Source of the DNA: Ignavibacteria bacterium
GTDB taxonomy: Bacteria; Bacteroidota; Ignavibacteria; Ignavibacteriales; Ignavibacteriaceae
Assembly (NCBI GenBank): GCA_021286645.1
Contig: JAJTBZ010000064.1
Coordinates: forward strand, 62,001-126,000
DNA: 64,000 bases
Direction: 5' to 3'
This document shows positions 1 to 8,740 of this stretch, in pieces. The notes below the pieces were generated by a model. That model had not been told where the DNA came from and ran no database searches. It was given only the letters and a program-made list of their open reading frames with translations. Made by a program: the position numbers and the translations under genes. How positions within the stretch are numbered: the stretch's first letter is position 1; each line of letters opens with the position of its first letter.

Positions 1-1224
1 ATACCAGTGGATTTTTGGATTGGTGCTTTCCTGCAATCCAAAAGATTGATCGACAGGAACCCAACCCGCACCGGCGACATACATTTCAGCCCAATCATGA
101 AGGTTAACTGCGTTAGGGTGCAACATCCAGCCACTTTGCCACCGCGCGGGGATTCCGTTATAGCGGCAGAGAGTAATGAAAAGTAAACTTTGAATTCCAC
201 AATCGCCGTGACCATTGATTGCACAGTATGCCGGTATATCGGGAATTGTAGAATATTCGCGGGCGCTTGCCCAGGGAATATTATTAGAAATCCAGCTATA
301 TATCTTTAAGAGTTTTTGAGTTTTATCTTTTTCTGTTCCAACTATTGTATTGGAGAGTTTTTTAATTGTTTCAGTAAATTTAATTTGAGGTAATTCTTCG
401 CGGGTATATTGTTGAAGAATATTATCGGGCACATCAGTGAAATTAATTTTATTAACATCCAGATTGTAATATTCTGCAAAGGCCGTGTATTTAAACGAAT
501 ATGTGAATACCACTGGTTGGCCGGCAATGGCGGGCTTTTGCATATAAATTGACTGGTGACCATAGGAAGCTGGTGAAATGATGTAATCTGGTTCACCCGA
601 TGATACCAATTGGACATTCTTCTGACGTAGTTCTCCTGTGCGGGGATATGGCATCCAGCAACGGATAATTTCACCTGCGGGTACGGCATCCGGTTTTACT
701 GTTAGGGTATATGAACAGGTAATTTCAATTGGTCTGCGAAGGTTGCCGCCTTCGGCAGCAATAATTTGCGGCAACTCGGATTCTAGTAGGGGGGCGTAGC
801 GCTCGGTTTGTAATCCTTCAATTGTTTCGAACCGCTTTTTAGCATCGGCATCGAGGCGGAACAAATTTCTGGCTGCGAGTGAAAAATACCACCGGTTGCC
901 ATCGATGTTTTTCATTTCCAGGGTTTGGTTATTTTCCCACTTGCGCATTAAGGTGGCATCTGCTTCCGGTATATATTTTTTGATATAGCCCAAAACCTGA
1001 TCTTCAGTTTTGTTGAAATCAGCACGTATTCTGGCCATGCGCTCCTGACGGAATTCCAATTCCCACTTTACGAGTGGCGTAGTCCCTGGTGTGGTAAGTG
1101 TTTCGGTGATAAGCTTTTGAGCTTGTGAGAAACTGCCCGATTCAATTAATGAATCGATATGCGAAAAACTGTTCTGTGCAAATAGTATTGAAGTAGCCAT
1201 AAAAATAACGAATAGGTATTTCAT
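1..1224 (-). CDS. Transglutaminase-like domain secreted protein (3' end outside window)
   Basis: The reading frame is open on the minus strand from an ATG at 1224 to the window edge, 408 codons without a stop. The N-terminus is a short signal peptide (hydrophobic residues 3-16 ending F-A-Q), so the product is exported. The C-terminal part has the papain-like transglutaminase-core pattern: Cys342 in G-H-G-D-C-G, His376 in N-L-H-D-W and Asp392 in V-P-V-D-Q-S, the usual Cys-His-Asp triad. Family members act as peptidases, peptide N-glycanases or crosslinking enzymes; the substrate here is unknown. The start codon overlaps the stop of the upstream KdsC-like gene (ATGA), so the two are probably translationally coupled. 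The triad makes the fold assignment good; the function stays open. Confidence 0.8.
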   Translation of the reverse strand, partial: MKYLFVIFMATSILFAQNSFSHIDSLIESGSFSQAQKLITETLTTPGTTPLVKWELEFRQERMARIRADFNKTEDQVLGYIKKYIPEADATLMRKWENNQTLEMKNIDGNRWYFSLAARNLFRLDADAKKRFETIEGLQTERYAPLLESELPQIIAAEGGNLRRPIEITCSYTLTVKPDAVPAGEIIRCWMPYPRTGELRQKNVQLVSSGEPDYIISPASYGHQSIYMQKPAIAGQPVVFTYSFKYTAFAEYYNLDVNKINFTDVPDNILQQYTREELPQIKFTETIKKLSNTIVGTEKDKTQKLLKIYSWISNNIPWASAREYSTIPDIPAYCAINGHGDCGIQSLLFITLCRYNGIPARWQSGWMLHPNAVNLHDWAEMYVAGAGWVPVDQSFGLQESTNPKIHWY

Positions 1225-1727
1225 AATTTATAATCCGAGAATGTTAAAATTAAATCAGCAATTTCGCGGTACGCGCCAAATCCCCCATTCGTTTTACAAA
1301 TATAATGTACCGTGTTTTTAACGTCTTCAATCGCATCAGCAGGGCAGGCGCTAAAACCAACTTCCCGTAAAATATCCAGATCATTTACATCATCGCCAAT
1401 AAAGGCAACATTCTCTTTCGCGATGCTTTCGATCTCGCATATTTCTGCAAGTGCCTCTGTTTTTGACCATGTTCCGGTATATATATGCTGGAAATTAAGT
1501 ACCTGTCCACGCATTTTTGCTATTGGGGAGCGGTCGCTGGAGATTAATCCTGTTTTCAAGCCTGCTTTGGTTAAGAGTACCGATCCCATACCATCGCGGA
1601 CATGAAACCTTTTAACATACAAACCGTTTTCAGTATAATGCATACCGCCATCGGTAAGTACTCCATCAACATCTGTCAGGAATATTTTAATTTTTTTGAG
1701 TTTTTCAATTAATTCTGGTTTAAGCAT
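1221..1727 (-). CDS. kdsC: HAD-family phosphatase, KdsC-like (Kdo-8-phosphate phosphatase)
   Basis: A 168-residue HAD-superfamily phosphatase of the small, cap-less, tetramer-forming KdsC/YrbI type. Motif I is F-L-T-D-V-D-G-V-L-T-D-G with nucleophile Asp19 and acid Asp21. Motif II is the Ser of I-S-S-D-R-S, and motif IV is I-G-D-D-V-N-D-L (Asp112/Asp113). The length fits the family (about 170-190). KdsC removes phosphate from Kdo-8-phosphate in lipopolysaccharide core synthesis in the cytoplasm. Close relatives act on sialic-acid-type 9-phosphates, which I cannot exclude because no kdsA, kdsB or neu gene is adjacent. The 3' end overlaps the transglutaminase-like gene by 4 bases. Confidence 0.82.
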   Translation of the reverse strand: MLKPELIEKLKKIKIFLTDVDGVLTDGGMHYTENGLYVKRFHVRDGMGSVLLTKAGLKTGLISSDRSPIAKMRGQVLNFQHIYTGTWSKTEALAEICEIESIAKENVAFIGDDVNDLDILREVGFSACPADAIEDVKNTVHYICKTNGGFGAYREIADLILTFSDYKL

Positions 1728-1964
1728 AAAGTATCTTTTTAGCTAAATGAGCAATTGGTTAAAATACAAAATTACATTGTTTTACGTAAAATAACCCTAT
1801 GACTTTGGTTTTTGTTTAAATTTACGTAATCGACATACCCACTTGTATCAAAGCCCGTCAGTTTCTCTGTATATTTGTAGTATGGACTCAGAAGGAGAAT
1901 GGAACAATCTTTAAAATACAAGGGTTGTTAAAGAAATAAATGGTTTTATAACGAGGAAATTGCC

Positions 1965-3071
1965 ATGAACAGCATACATCAATTGCGGCATCGTTTGCAC
2001 TCGATGCCTGAATTAATGTTCGAAGAATACAATACAACAGAAACAATATTAGCATATTTACAGCAATTTACCGGTTTGCAAATTCACCGTCCTTTACCTA
2101 CTGGTCTGGTCGTTGAATATACGGTGAATAACGGGCCGTACATGCTATTCCGGGCGGATATCGACGCGTTGCCTGTTCAGGAGGAAACGGGATGTCAGTT
2201 TAGTTCCTGCAATTCGAATATGCATGCATGTGGCCACGATGTACACGCTTCTATACTGGCAGGGTTTATTGAATATGTATGTACCAATAACATTCAGCAA
2301 AATCTGCTTTTTGTATTTCAACCTGGTGAAGAAGGCGGCGGGGGCGCAGAAAGAATTATCAACTCTGGAATTCTGGATACGTATAACATTATCTACGCGT
2401 TCGCGCAACATGTTACCGATGAATACGACTTCGGTACAATCGCTACTACACCAGGTACATTGTTCGCGGCAGCTGTTGAAATTGATGTGGATATTTACGG
2501 GAAATCGGCCCATATTGCATTTCCGGAGAGGGGGATACACGCCTTACAGGCTATGATGCAGTTCTTACAGAGGGCCGATGAAATTATTTCGAAGGCACCT
2601 AAACCGGTATTATTTGGGTACGGAAAAGTTTACTCGGGTACTGCCCGAAATATTATTCCAGGACACGCGCGTGCTGAGGGAACCTTGAGAACAGTGCGAG
2701 TTGCGCTACAAGAGGATATAGTTGCCCAATTTACCAAAGAACTAGAATCTTTGGCAAATAAATTGGGAATTACTTACAAGTTAAATTTGAGCAGCCCATA
2801 CACTGAGGTGGTAGTTGATCACAAATTGCACTCGAAAATAATCCCGATTCTTGCTGAACATTTTTCTGTTATTGACTGTGGCCTAAAAATGACTGCGGAG
2901 GATTTCGGGTTGTTTACTGCAAAATATCCTTCCTATATGCATTGGCTTGGTACCGGGAAGGGAGAACGGCACGGTTTACATACACCAAAATTCCTTCCGC
3001 CTGATGAAATTATTGAGCAGGGAATTGAAGTGAATAAATTGATATTGCATAATGTGTGCATAAATTTATAA
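1965..3071 (+). CDS. M20D-family amidohydrolase (N-acyl amino acid / acetyl-diaminopimelate deacetylase-like)
   Basis: A 368-residue zinc/manganese amidohydrolase of peptidase family M20, subgroup D. The metal-site signature H-A-C-G-H-D-x-H-A lies at residues 88-95 and the catalytic/metal glutamates at G-E-E-G-G-G-G (121-127). R-A-D-I-D-A-L-P-V (63-71) is the conserved aspartate loop. Known members deacylate N-acetyl-L,L-diaminopimelate, hippurate, N-acetylcysteine or indole-3-acetyl amino acids. The next gene is aspartate-semialdehyde dehydrogenase, the entry to lysine/diaminopimelate synthesis. An acetyl-diaminopimelate deacetylase role is therefore attractive but is only inference from context. 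A GAGGAAAT ribosome site lies upstream of the ATG. Confidence 0.8.
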   Translation: MNSIHQLRHRLHSMPELMFEEYNTTETILAYLQQFTGLQIHRPLPTGLVVEYTVNNGPYMLFRADIDALPVQEETGCQFSSCNSNMHACGHDVHASILAGFIEYVCTNNIQQNLLFVFQPGEEGGGGAERIINSGILDTYNIIYAFAQHVTDEYDFGTIATTPGTLFAAAVEIDVDIYGKSAHIAFPERGIHALQAMMQFLQRADEIISKAPKPVLFGYGKVYSGTARNIIPGHARAEGTLRTVRVALQEDIVAQFTKELESLANKLGITYKLNLSSPYTEVVVDHKLHSKIIPILAEHFSVIDCGLKMTAEDFGLFTAKYPSYMHWLGTGKGERHGLHTPKFLPPDEIIEQGIEVNKLILHNVCINL

Positions 3072-3144
3072 AGAATTTTGAATAGCGATATTTTTTTATT
3101 AATATCCTAAAAGGAAAATATTAATAAAATACGGAGAATATCGA

Positions 3145-4185
3145 TTGAGTACCAAAATTCCTGTTGGAATACTGGGTGCCACCGGAAGTGTGGGCCAGAA
3201 ATTCATTCAACTTCTAGAGAACCATGAGTATTTCGAAGTGGTGGAAGTAGCCGCTTCTGACCGGTCAGCAGGTAAAACATATAAGCAGGCTGTTAACTGG
3301 ATTTTGAGTACTCCTATTCCTGAAAGTATTGCCAAACTTACAGTTAAAAGTTGTGAAGGCAAATTTGAAAGTAAATTACTTTTTTCAGGTCTCGATTCTT
3401 CTGTTGCCGGAGAGATTGAAGAACGGCTGGCTTCCGAAGGCCATGTTGTTGTTTCGAATTCAAAGAATCATCGTTGGGATACTTTCGTTCCATTATTGGT
3501 GCCTGAAGTTAATTATGAGCATCTTCAACTGATAAAGCAGCAAAATTTTAACGGTGGCGCAATTGTAACCAATCCCAACTGTTCAACTATCGGATTAACT
3601 TTAGCGCTGAAACCTTTGATTGATAATTTTGGCCTTGAACAGGTAAATGTTGTAACAATGCAAGCTCTATCCGGTGCAGGCTATCCGGGTGTGGCCAGTT
3701 TAGATATAATAGATAATGTAGTGCCTTACATTTCCGGTGAAGAGGAAAAACTTGAAACTGAACCGACAAAAATATTTGGTACCTACTCTGCTCAGGGGAT
3801 CATTCCCGCTGCAATGAAGATAAGTGCACAAACAAACCGGGTTGCTGTGTTGGATGGACATTTGGAAACTGTACAAGTGAAGCTTACATCCAAGCCGCAA
3901 ATGGATGAGATTATTAAAGTTTGGCAAGAATTTTCCAGTCTTCCGCAAAAGTTGAACTTACCCTATGCTCCTATTCACCCTGTGTACTATTTCTTCGAGG
4001 AAAAATATCCTCAACCCCGTTTACACCGTAATTTGGATAAAGGTATGGCCACCTGTGTTGGGCGCTTACGTCCTTGCTCACTATTCGATTACAAATTTGT
4101 AGTATTGTCTCACAATACCATACGGGGGGCAGCAGGAGGTTCTATTTTAGGGGCAGAATTAATGAAGGCCGAAGGGTTGCTGTAA
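3145..4185 (+). CDS. asd: Aspartate-semialdehyde dehydrogenase
   Basis: A 346-residue enzyme that reduces aspartyl phosphate to aspartate semialdehyde with NADPH, feeding lysine, threonine, methionine and diaminopimelate. The N-terminal Rossmann motif G-A-T-G-S-V-G is at residues 11-17. The acyl-thioester cysteine is Cys146 in T-N-P-N-C-S, and the substrate-binding segment H-L-E-T-V-Q-V follows in the C-terminal half. The overall pattern resembles the archaeal/fungal-type branch more than E. coli Asd. The only sensible start is a TTG at 3145 preceded by CGGAG at 3132-3136. It lies 73 bases after the M20 gene on the same strand and is closed by a strong hairpin terminator. Confidence 0.92.
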   Translation: MSTKIPVGILGATGSVGQKFIQLLENHEYFEVVEVAASDRSAGKTYKQAVNWILSTPIPESIAKLTVKSCEGKFESKLLFSGLDSSVAGEIEERLASEGHVVVSNSKNHRWDTFVPLLVPEVNYEHLQLIKQQNFNGGAIVTNPNCSTIGLTLALKPLIDNFGLEQVNVVTMQALSGAGYPGVASLDIIDNVVPYISGEEEKLETEPTKIFGTYSAQGIIPAAMKISAQTNRVAVLDGHLETVQVKLTSKPQMDEIIKVWQEFSSLPQKLNLPYAPIHPVYYFFEEKYPQPRLHRNLDKGMATCVGRLRPCSLFDYKFVVLSHNTIRGAAGGSILGAELMKAEGLL

Positions 4186-4209
4186 TTTTGCAACGCAAAC
4201 AATATTTGT

Positions 4210-4237
4210 AATGCCGGTCACGACCGGCATTTTTTTT
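4210..4237 (+). terminator. Rho-independent terminator after asd
   Basis: The arm AATGCCGGTC is followed after two bases by its complement GACCGGCATT, then a run of seven T. It lies 25 bases past the asd stop codon. The end base pairs must open to form a loop of four. Confidence 0.9.
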
Positions 4238-4723
4238 ATGCGGTACTTATGCAACTTTTTTCTTACCTTAGTAGTTGGGATTGAATAGCACGTTTAGGCG
4301 AGCTATAATATCCTGTGTGTGTGATAATCTCTATTGTTTTTAGTGAAAAATTCATTTTACGAGCGAAAAATTTACGGGCTCAGTCGGATGTGGGTAATTT
4401 TTAGTTCGTATTTCCCTATGAGATGTTATTGCCCATTTCCTAAAAAAAGGATGGGAGATAGTTGCCCGATTACGAATTACAGAAAATAGTAGAGAAATCA
4501 TAAAAAAATGTTCTCCTAAATTATTTAAGTAATGTTGATATATAAGTAGATTTCTTTAGTATTAATTGCATGGAGCTAATAAAAAAAGGCAATTGAAGCT
4601 TATGAAAGAGAACTTACTGAATTTATGTTGCATGTGGTACGGATTTTGAATTATTGAAATTCGTAAATTTCTTTATTATTTTCATTCAGACAATTTTTTT
4701 TAAATATTGATTACGAGAAAAAA
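4238..4723. other. Gene-free stretch upstream of korA
   Basis: 486 AT-rich bases with no convincing gene in any frame. The only structure I see is an interrupted inverted repeat, CCCAT-TT-CCT ... AGGATGGG, around 4431-4456, and a short inverted repeat GAAATT-CGT-AAATTTC near 4660. It presumably carries the korAB promoter, which I cannot place confidently. Confidence 0.5.
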
Positions 4724-6574
4724 ATGGCAAAAGATGTTGAAGTTCAAGTTCTGGAAGATGTAACTGTACGCTTCGCCGGTGACTCTGGCGATGGCATGCA
4801 GCTCACCGGAACGCAGTTCACCAATACAACCGCGTTGGTCGGTAATGATCTGAGCACACTGCCCGATTATCCTGCTGAAATCCGTGCCCCTGCCGGCACA
4901 TTGTACGGAGTAAGTGGATTTCAGTTACATTTTAGCAGTAGTGATATACAGACACCTGGTGACAGCCCTGATGTTCTTATTGCGATGAATCCCGCCGCAC
5001 TTAAGGTAAATTTGAAGGACTTGAAATCAAACGCTACAATAATTGTAAATACCAGTTCATTTGATAGTAAAAATCTCCGCCTGGCAGAATATGCTGTTAG
5101 CCCTCTTGAAGATAACAGCCTGCAAGGATATAATGTAATTCCTGTGCCGCTTACTGATTTGACAATGACGGCTCTTGAAGAATTAAAATTAACGAATAAG
5201 GAAAAAGAACGCTGCAAAAATTTCTTTGCACTTGGTTTGATGTACTGGTTGTACAGCCGTCCGGTTGAACCGAGTGTCGAGTGGATTGAACAAAAATTCA
5301 AAAAGAATTCCGTGATGGTTGAAGCCAATAAAAAAGCTCTGATGGCTGGCTATTACTATGGTGAAACCACCGAAGTATTCTCTACGAAGTATGAAGTTCA
5401 ACCGGCTAAACTGGCTCCCGGCACCTATAGAAACGTTAACGGTAATGAAGCCGTCGCATTGGGAATGGCTACCGCGGCGTTACGTGCTAATCTTCAGTTG
5501 TTCCTTGGTTCGTACCCTATAACACCGGCGACTGAAATTTTGCAGGAATTGAGTAAGCTTAAAGAATATGGAGTTAAAACATTTCAGGCTGAAGATGAAA
5601 TCAGCGGTATTTGTTCGGCTATCGGCGCGGCGTATGCTGGTTCATTAGCCTTAACAACCACCAGCGGCCCGGGGTTATCTCTTAAAACCGAAGCAATTGG
5701 TTTGGCTGTAATAACTGAACTTCCATTAGTCATTGTTGATGTTCAACGTGGCGGGCCGAGTACCGGATTGCCAACTAAAACCGAGCAGGGCGATTTAATG
5801 CAGGCGATGTATGCACGTAACGGCGAGGCACCTGTTGTGGTTCTGGCTGCCAACAGTCCGGCAGATTGTTTTTGGAAAGCTCAGGAAGCTTCACGTATCG
5901 CGGTTAAGTACATGACTCCGGTTATACTGCTAACCGATGGTTTTATTGCAAATGGCGCTGAACCCCTTCGGTTACCAACGAAAGAAGAAATGGCTCCTAT
6001 TCCGGTTAGTTTCCGTACTGATCCGGAAGGCTTCCATCCCTATTTGCGCGATGAAAATCTTGCACGTCCCTGGGCGGTTCCCGGTACTCCTGGTCTGGAG
6101 CATCGCGTGGGAGGTCTTGAGAAGAAGCATATTTATGGAAATATTTCGTACGATCCGGCCAATCATGAATTTATGGTGCGTACACGCGAACAAAAAATTA
6201 ATAATGTTGCCAATGAAATTCCGGATCTTGAAGTTGATGGTGAGGCGGAAGGTGATTTATTGGTCTTGGGATGGGGTAGTACATATGGCCCGATCCATGA
6301 AGCAATCCGAAAGGTACGTAAGAAAGGTTTCAAAGTTTCGCAGGCACATGTTAGCTATATTAACCCATTCCCGAAAAATATGGGTGATGTGCTGAAGCGA
6401 TTCAAAAAAATATTACTCCCTGAATTAAACCTGGGACAGCTTTCAAAGATTATTCAGGCAAAATACCTTATCGAGGTTCTTCCATTTAATAAAGTACAGG
6501 GATTACCATTCAAGGTTGCAGAATTAGAAGAAAAAATAATTGAAGTGCTCGGAGGTGACAATGGAACAAACTAA
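4724..6574 (+). CDS. korA: 2-oxoacid:ferredoxin oxidoreductase, fused gamma-alpha subunit (2-oxoglutarate type)
   Basis: A 616-residue subunit of a ferredoxin-dependent 2-oxoacid oxidoreductase. Residues about 10-195 form the gamma domain, starting with V-R-F-A-G-D-S-G-D-G-M. Residues about 225 onward form the pyrimidine-binding alpha domain, with G-S-Y-P-I-T-P-A-T, the acidic F-Q-A-E-D-E stretch and T-T-T-S-G-P-G-L-S. With the adjacent beta subunit it converts a 2-oxoacid plus CoA to acyl-CoA, CO2 and reduced ferredoxin, or runs in reverse in the reductive TCA cycle. The gamma-alpha fusion and the two-subunit operon fit the KorAB class, most often specific for 2-oxoglutarate. A pyruvate or branched-chain substrate cannot be excluded from sequence. 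Confidence 0.9.
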   Translation: MAKDVEVQVLEDVTVRFAGDSGDGMQLTGTQFTNTTALVGNDLSTLPDYPAEIRAPAGTLYGVSGFQLHFSSSDIQTPGDSPDVLIAMNPAALKVNLKDLKSNATIIVNTSSFDSKNLRLAEYAVSPLEDNSLQGYNVIPVPLTDLTMTALEELKLTNKEKERCKNFFALGLMYWLYSRPVEPSVEWIEQKFKKNSVMVEANKKALMAGYYYGETTEVFSTKYEVQPAKLAPGTYRNVNGNEAVALGMATAALRANLQLFLGSYPITPATEILQELSKLKEYGVKTFQAEDEISGICSAIGAAYAGSLALTTTSGPGLSLKTEAIGLAVITELPLVIVDVQRGGPSTGLPTKTEQGDLMQAMYARNGEAPVVVLAANSPADCFWKAQEASRIAVKYMTPVILLTDGFIANGAEPLRLPTKEEMAPIPVSFRTDPEGFHPYLRDENLARPWAVPGTPGLEHRVGGLEKKHIYGNISYDPANHEFMVRTREQKINNVANEIPDLEVDGEAEGDLLVLGWGSTYGPIHEAIRKVRKKGFKVSQAHVSYINPFPKNMGDVLKRFKKILLPELNLGQLSKIIQAKYLIEVLPFNKVQGLPFKVAELEEKIIEVLGGDNGTN

Positions 6575-7604
6575 TGTAAACACACAGGAAACGAAAGTGA
6601 AGTTAACAGCTAAAGATTTCGCATCTAATCAGGATGTTCGTTGGTGCCCCGGTTGCGGCGATTATTCAATTTTAGCGCAGATGCAACGAGTTTCGCCGGA
6701 AATGGATGTAATTAAAGAAAATATCGTTTGGGTTTCCGGTATTGGCTGTTCGAGCCGATTTCCGTATTACATGGATACATTTGGTTTTCATGGTATTCAT
6801 GGCAGGGCCCCGGCAATAGCTACCGGTGTAAAAATTGCTAATCCGAGGTTAGCTGTTTGGGTTGCCAGCGGTGATGGCGATTTAATGAGTATTGGCGGTA
6901 ATCATTTTATCCATGCTGCCCGGAAGAACATGGATCTGAAAATGTTGTTATTTAATAATCGCATATACGGTTTAACTAAAGGCCAATATTCTCCTACATC
7001 AGAAAAGGGTAAAAAAACAAAAACAACTCCCTATGGCAGTATTGATTTTCCTTTTAACCCTATAACAATGGCTGTAGCTTCGGGTTGTACTTTTGTGGCT
7101 CGTTCCATTGACCGTGAACCAAAACATTTGCAGGCAATGATGCAAAAAGCAGCTGTTCACAAGGGTGCAGCACTAATTGAAATATATCAGAATTGTAATA
7201 TTTTCAATGACGGTGCTTTTGATGTATTGACCGATAAAGAATCCAAAGCAGATAACGTTGTTGTAATGGAACATGGTAAACCATTGGTGTTTGGTAAAAA
7301 TAATGATAAGGGTATTAAGCTTGATGGATTTACTCCGGTTATCGTGGATTTAACTTCAGGTGAGCATTCCGTGAGTGATCTATGGGTACATGATGAAATG
7401 GATAATAGCCCCGTTCGGGCCTTCATCCTTTCCAGCCTTGCCAATAACCCCGGTTTCCCTACACCGATAGGTGTTTTTTATAAAACCGAAAAACCGACAT
7501 ACGATACCGAAGTAGAGCAGCAGATTAGTGATGTTCAAAAAGTTAAAGGTGTTGGCACATTGGAAAAACTTCTGTTTTCCGGGAATACCTGGACTGTAGA
7601 ATAA
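6561..7604 (+). CDS. korB: 2-oxoacid:ferredoxin oxidoreductase, beta subunit (TPP-binding)
   Basis: A 347-residue thiamine-diphosphate and [4Fe-4S] subunit, partner of the preceding KorA. Cluster cysteines are seen in W-C-P-G-C-G-D near the N-terminus and G-I-G-C-S-S-R. The TPP/Mg motif is G-D-G-D followed by N-N-R-I-Y-G-L-T-K-G-Q. I place the start at ATG 6561 because GGAGGTGA lies at 6551-6558; an in-frame TTG at 6540 has no such site. The gene therefore overlaps korA by 14 bases, a typical coupled arrangement. No ferredoxin gene is adjacent, so the electron acceptor must be encoded elsewhere. A terminator follows. Confidence 0.92.
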   Translation: MEQTNVNTQETKVKLTAKDFASNQDVRWCPGCGDYSILAQMQRVSPEMDVIKENIVWVSGIGCSSRFPYYMDTFGFHGIHGRAPAIATGVKIANPRLAVWVASGDGDLMSIGGNHFIHAARKNMDLKMLLFNNRIYGLTKGQYSPTSEKGKKTKTTPYGSIDFPFNPITMAVASGCTFVARSIDREPKHLQAMMQKAAVHKGAALIEIYQNCNIFNDGAFDVLTDKESKADNVVVMEHGKPLVFGKNNDKGIKLDGFTPVIVDLTSGEHSVSDLWVHDEMDNSPVRAFILSSLANNPGFPTPIGVFYKTEKPTYDTEVEQQISDVQKVKGVGTLEKLLFSGNTWTVE

Positions 7605-7624
7605 AAAAAGAGCATTTCATACGT

Positions 7625-7653
7625 AAAAGCAGCGGTAACGCTGCTTTTTTTTT
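7625..7653 (+). terminator. Rho-independent terminator after korB
   Basis: The arm AAAAGCAGCG, loop GTAA and complement CGCTGCTTTT are followed by more T residues. It lies 21 bases past the korB stop. Confidence 0.92.
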
Positions 7654-7857
7654 ATATTTACGGAACTTTGCCGTGACTTTTAACGTCCGAATACCTATAA
7701 GGGTATTTTATCCGGAATTTACCAGTTTTTGTGTCTGGAAAAGTCAAAATCTCCTTCTAATAACAAAATACCTTAATTAATTCGCTTGATTTTCGTTCAT
7801 TCATTGGTTAATATACTTAGTTATGTTTTTTTATTTGTTTAGCCGATAGAATAAGTA

Positions 7858-8712
7858 ATGATTACGGGAATTTTTCGCTTTACAAAAAATACTATTTGGT
7901 TCTTTTGCGTACTGATGTTCTTTGTATTGCCTGTTACCGGGTGCCTGGATATTGTTACCAGAGTAATGGTTAATCCTGATGGCAGTGGTAAAATCGTCAG
8001 ATCGGTCTATCTGGATCCCACGGTGGCGGAAATGGTTTCTTCGGCTTCGGGAAGAAGACCAGGAGGCAAAGATATTCGGTATTTACCCGATACTGCTACC
8101 ATGAAACGAGAAGCTGCTGCATTGGGTGCAGAATGGAGCTCGATCAGGGAGATGGATCGTAATGGTCAGCCCGGATATGAACTTGTATACACTTTTAAAA
8201 CCCTGAGTCAGATTCGTTTACCATATTCGCCGCTCGATTATATTCCAGAAGCAGTTAGCGCTGCAACAGGAAATTTTACCGAGAGATATGAATGTGGGTG
8301 GATAACATTCAAGAGCTGCCCTGAGAAAAAAGGTATCTTTGTGGTAACACTGCCTGGAGATTCTTTACTGATACAGTCTTTGAATGCAAATAATATGATG
8401 CAGGGATATTTTCAGCAAGTTTCAACGATACCGGAAGTCCGAAATAACTACCGGAAATTGATGGGGCTGAAGGTGAGTACAGAAATCAGCGCCGGAAAAT
8501 TATTGGTAGAGAAGGACGGTAAGTGGCGCGATGAAAACTCGTTGCGAATTAATCAGGTAGATGTTGGCAAATTACTTCAGAATTGGAATGCAAAATATAC
8601 CGGCATTCAATCGGTAATACATGCAGCTTCGGTACCTGGCAAAGATACAGGTGGTATTTTGGGAGTTAGTGTACCGGCACACGATACAATAATGATTCAT
8701 TTTATAAAATAA
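7858..8712 (+). CDS. Predicted lipoprotein of unknown function
   Basis: 284 residues. The N-terminus has a positively charged region, a hydrophobic stretch and a lipobox-like L-P-V-T-G-C with Cys29, so it is probably a lipid-anchored envelope protein. The mature part shows no motif I can name. It starts with a segment rich in hydrophobic/polar alternation (D-G-S-G-K-I-V-R-S-V), suggestive of beta structure. It lies 28 bases upstream of the first of three parvulin-type chaperone genes on the same strand, so an envelope-biogenesis role is possible. That is context only. The ATG is preceded by no strong ribosome site. Confidence 0.65.
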   Translation: MITGIFRFTKNTIWFFCVLMFFVLPVTGCLDIVTRVMVNPDGSGKIVRSVYLDPTVAEMVSSASGRRPGGKDIRYLPDTATMKREAAALGAEWSSIREMDRNGQPGYELVYTFKTLSQIRLPYSPLDYIPEAVSAATGNFTERYECGWITFKSCPEKKGIFVVTLPGDSLLIQSLNANNMMQGYFQQVSTIPEVRNNYRKLMGLKVSTEISAGKLLVEKDGKWRDENSLRINQVDVGKLLQNWNAKYTGIQSVIHAASVPGKDTGGILGVSVPAHDTIMIHFIK

Positions 8713-8740
8713 CTTACAATTAATGGAGAAGATAACTAAT

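Noticed and set aside
1870-1877. Bacteroidetes-type -7 element TATATTTG upstream of the M20 gene
   Set aside because: The matching upstream element is at the wrong spacing (24 rather than about 19-21 bases), so it may be chance.
2145-2540. A 131-codon minus-strand frame inside the M20 amidohydrolase gene
   Set aside because: The plus-strand gene carries all family motifs; the antisense frame has none.
5937-6395. A 152-codon plus-strand frame inside korA
   Set aside because: It is out of frame with korA, whose alpha-domain motifs run through the same stretch; it resembles no protein.
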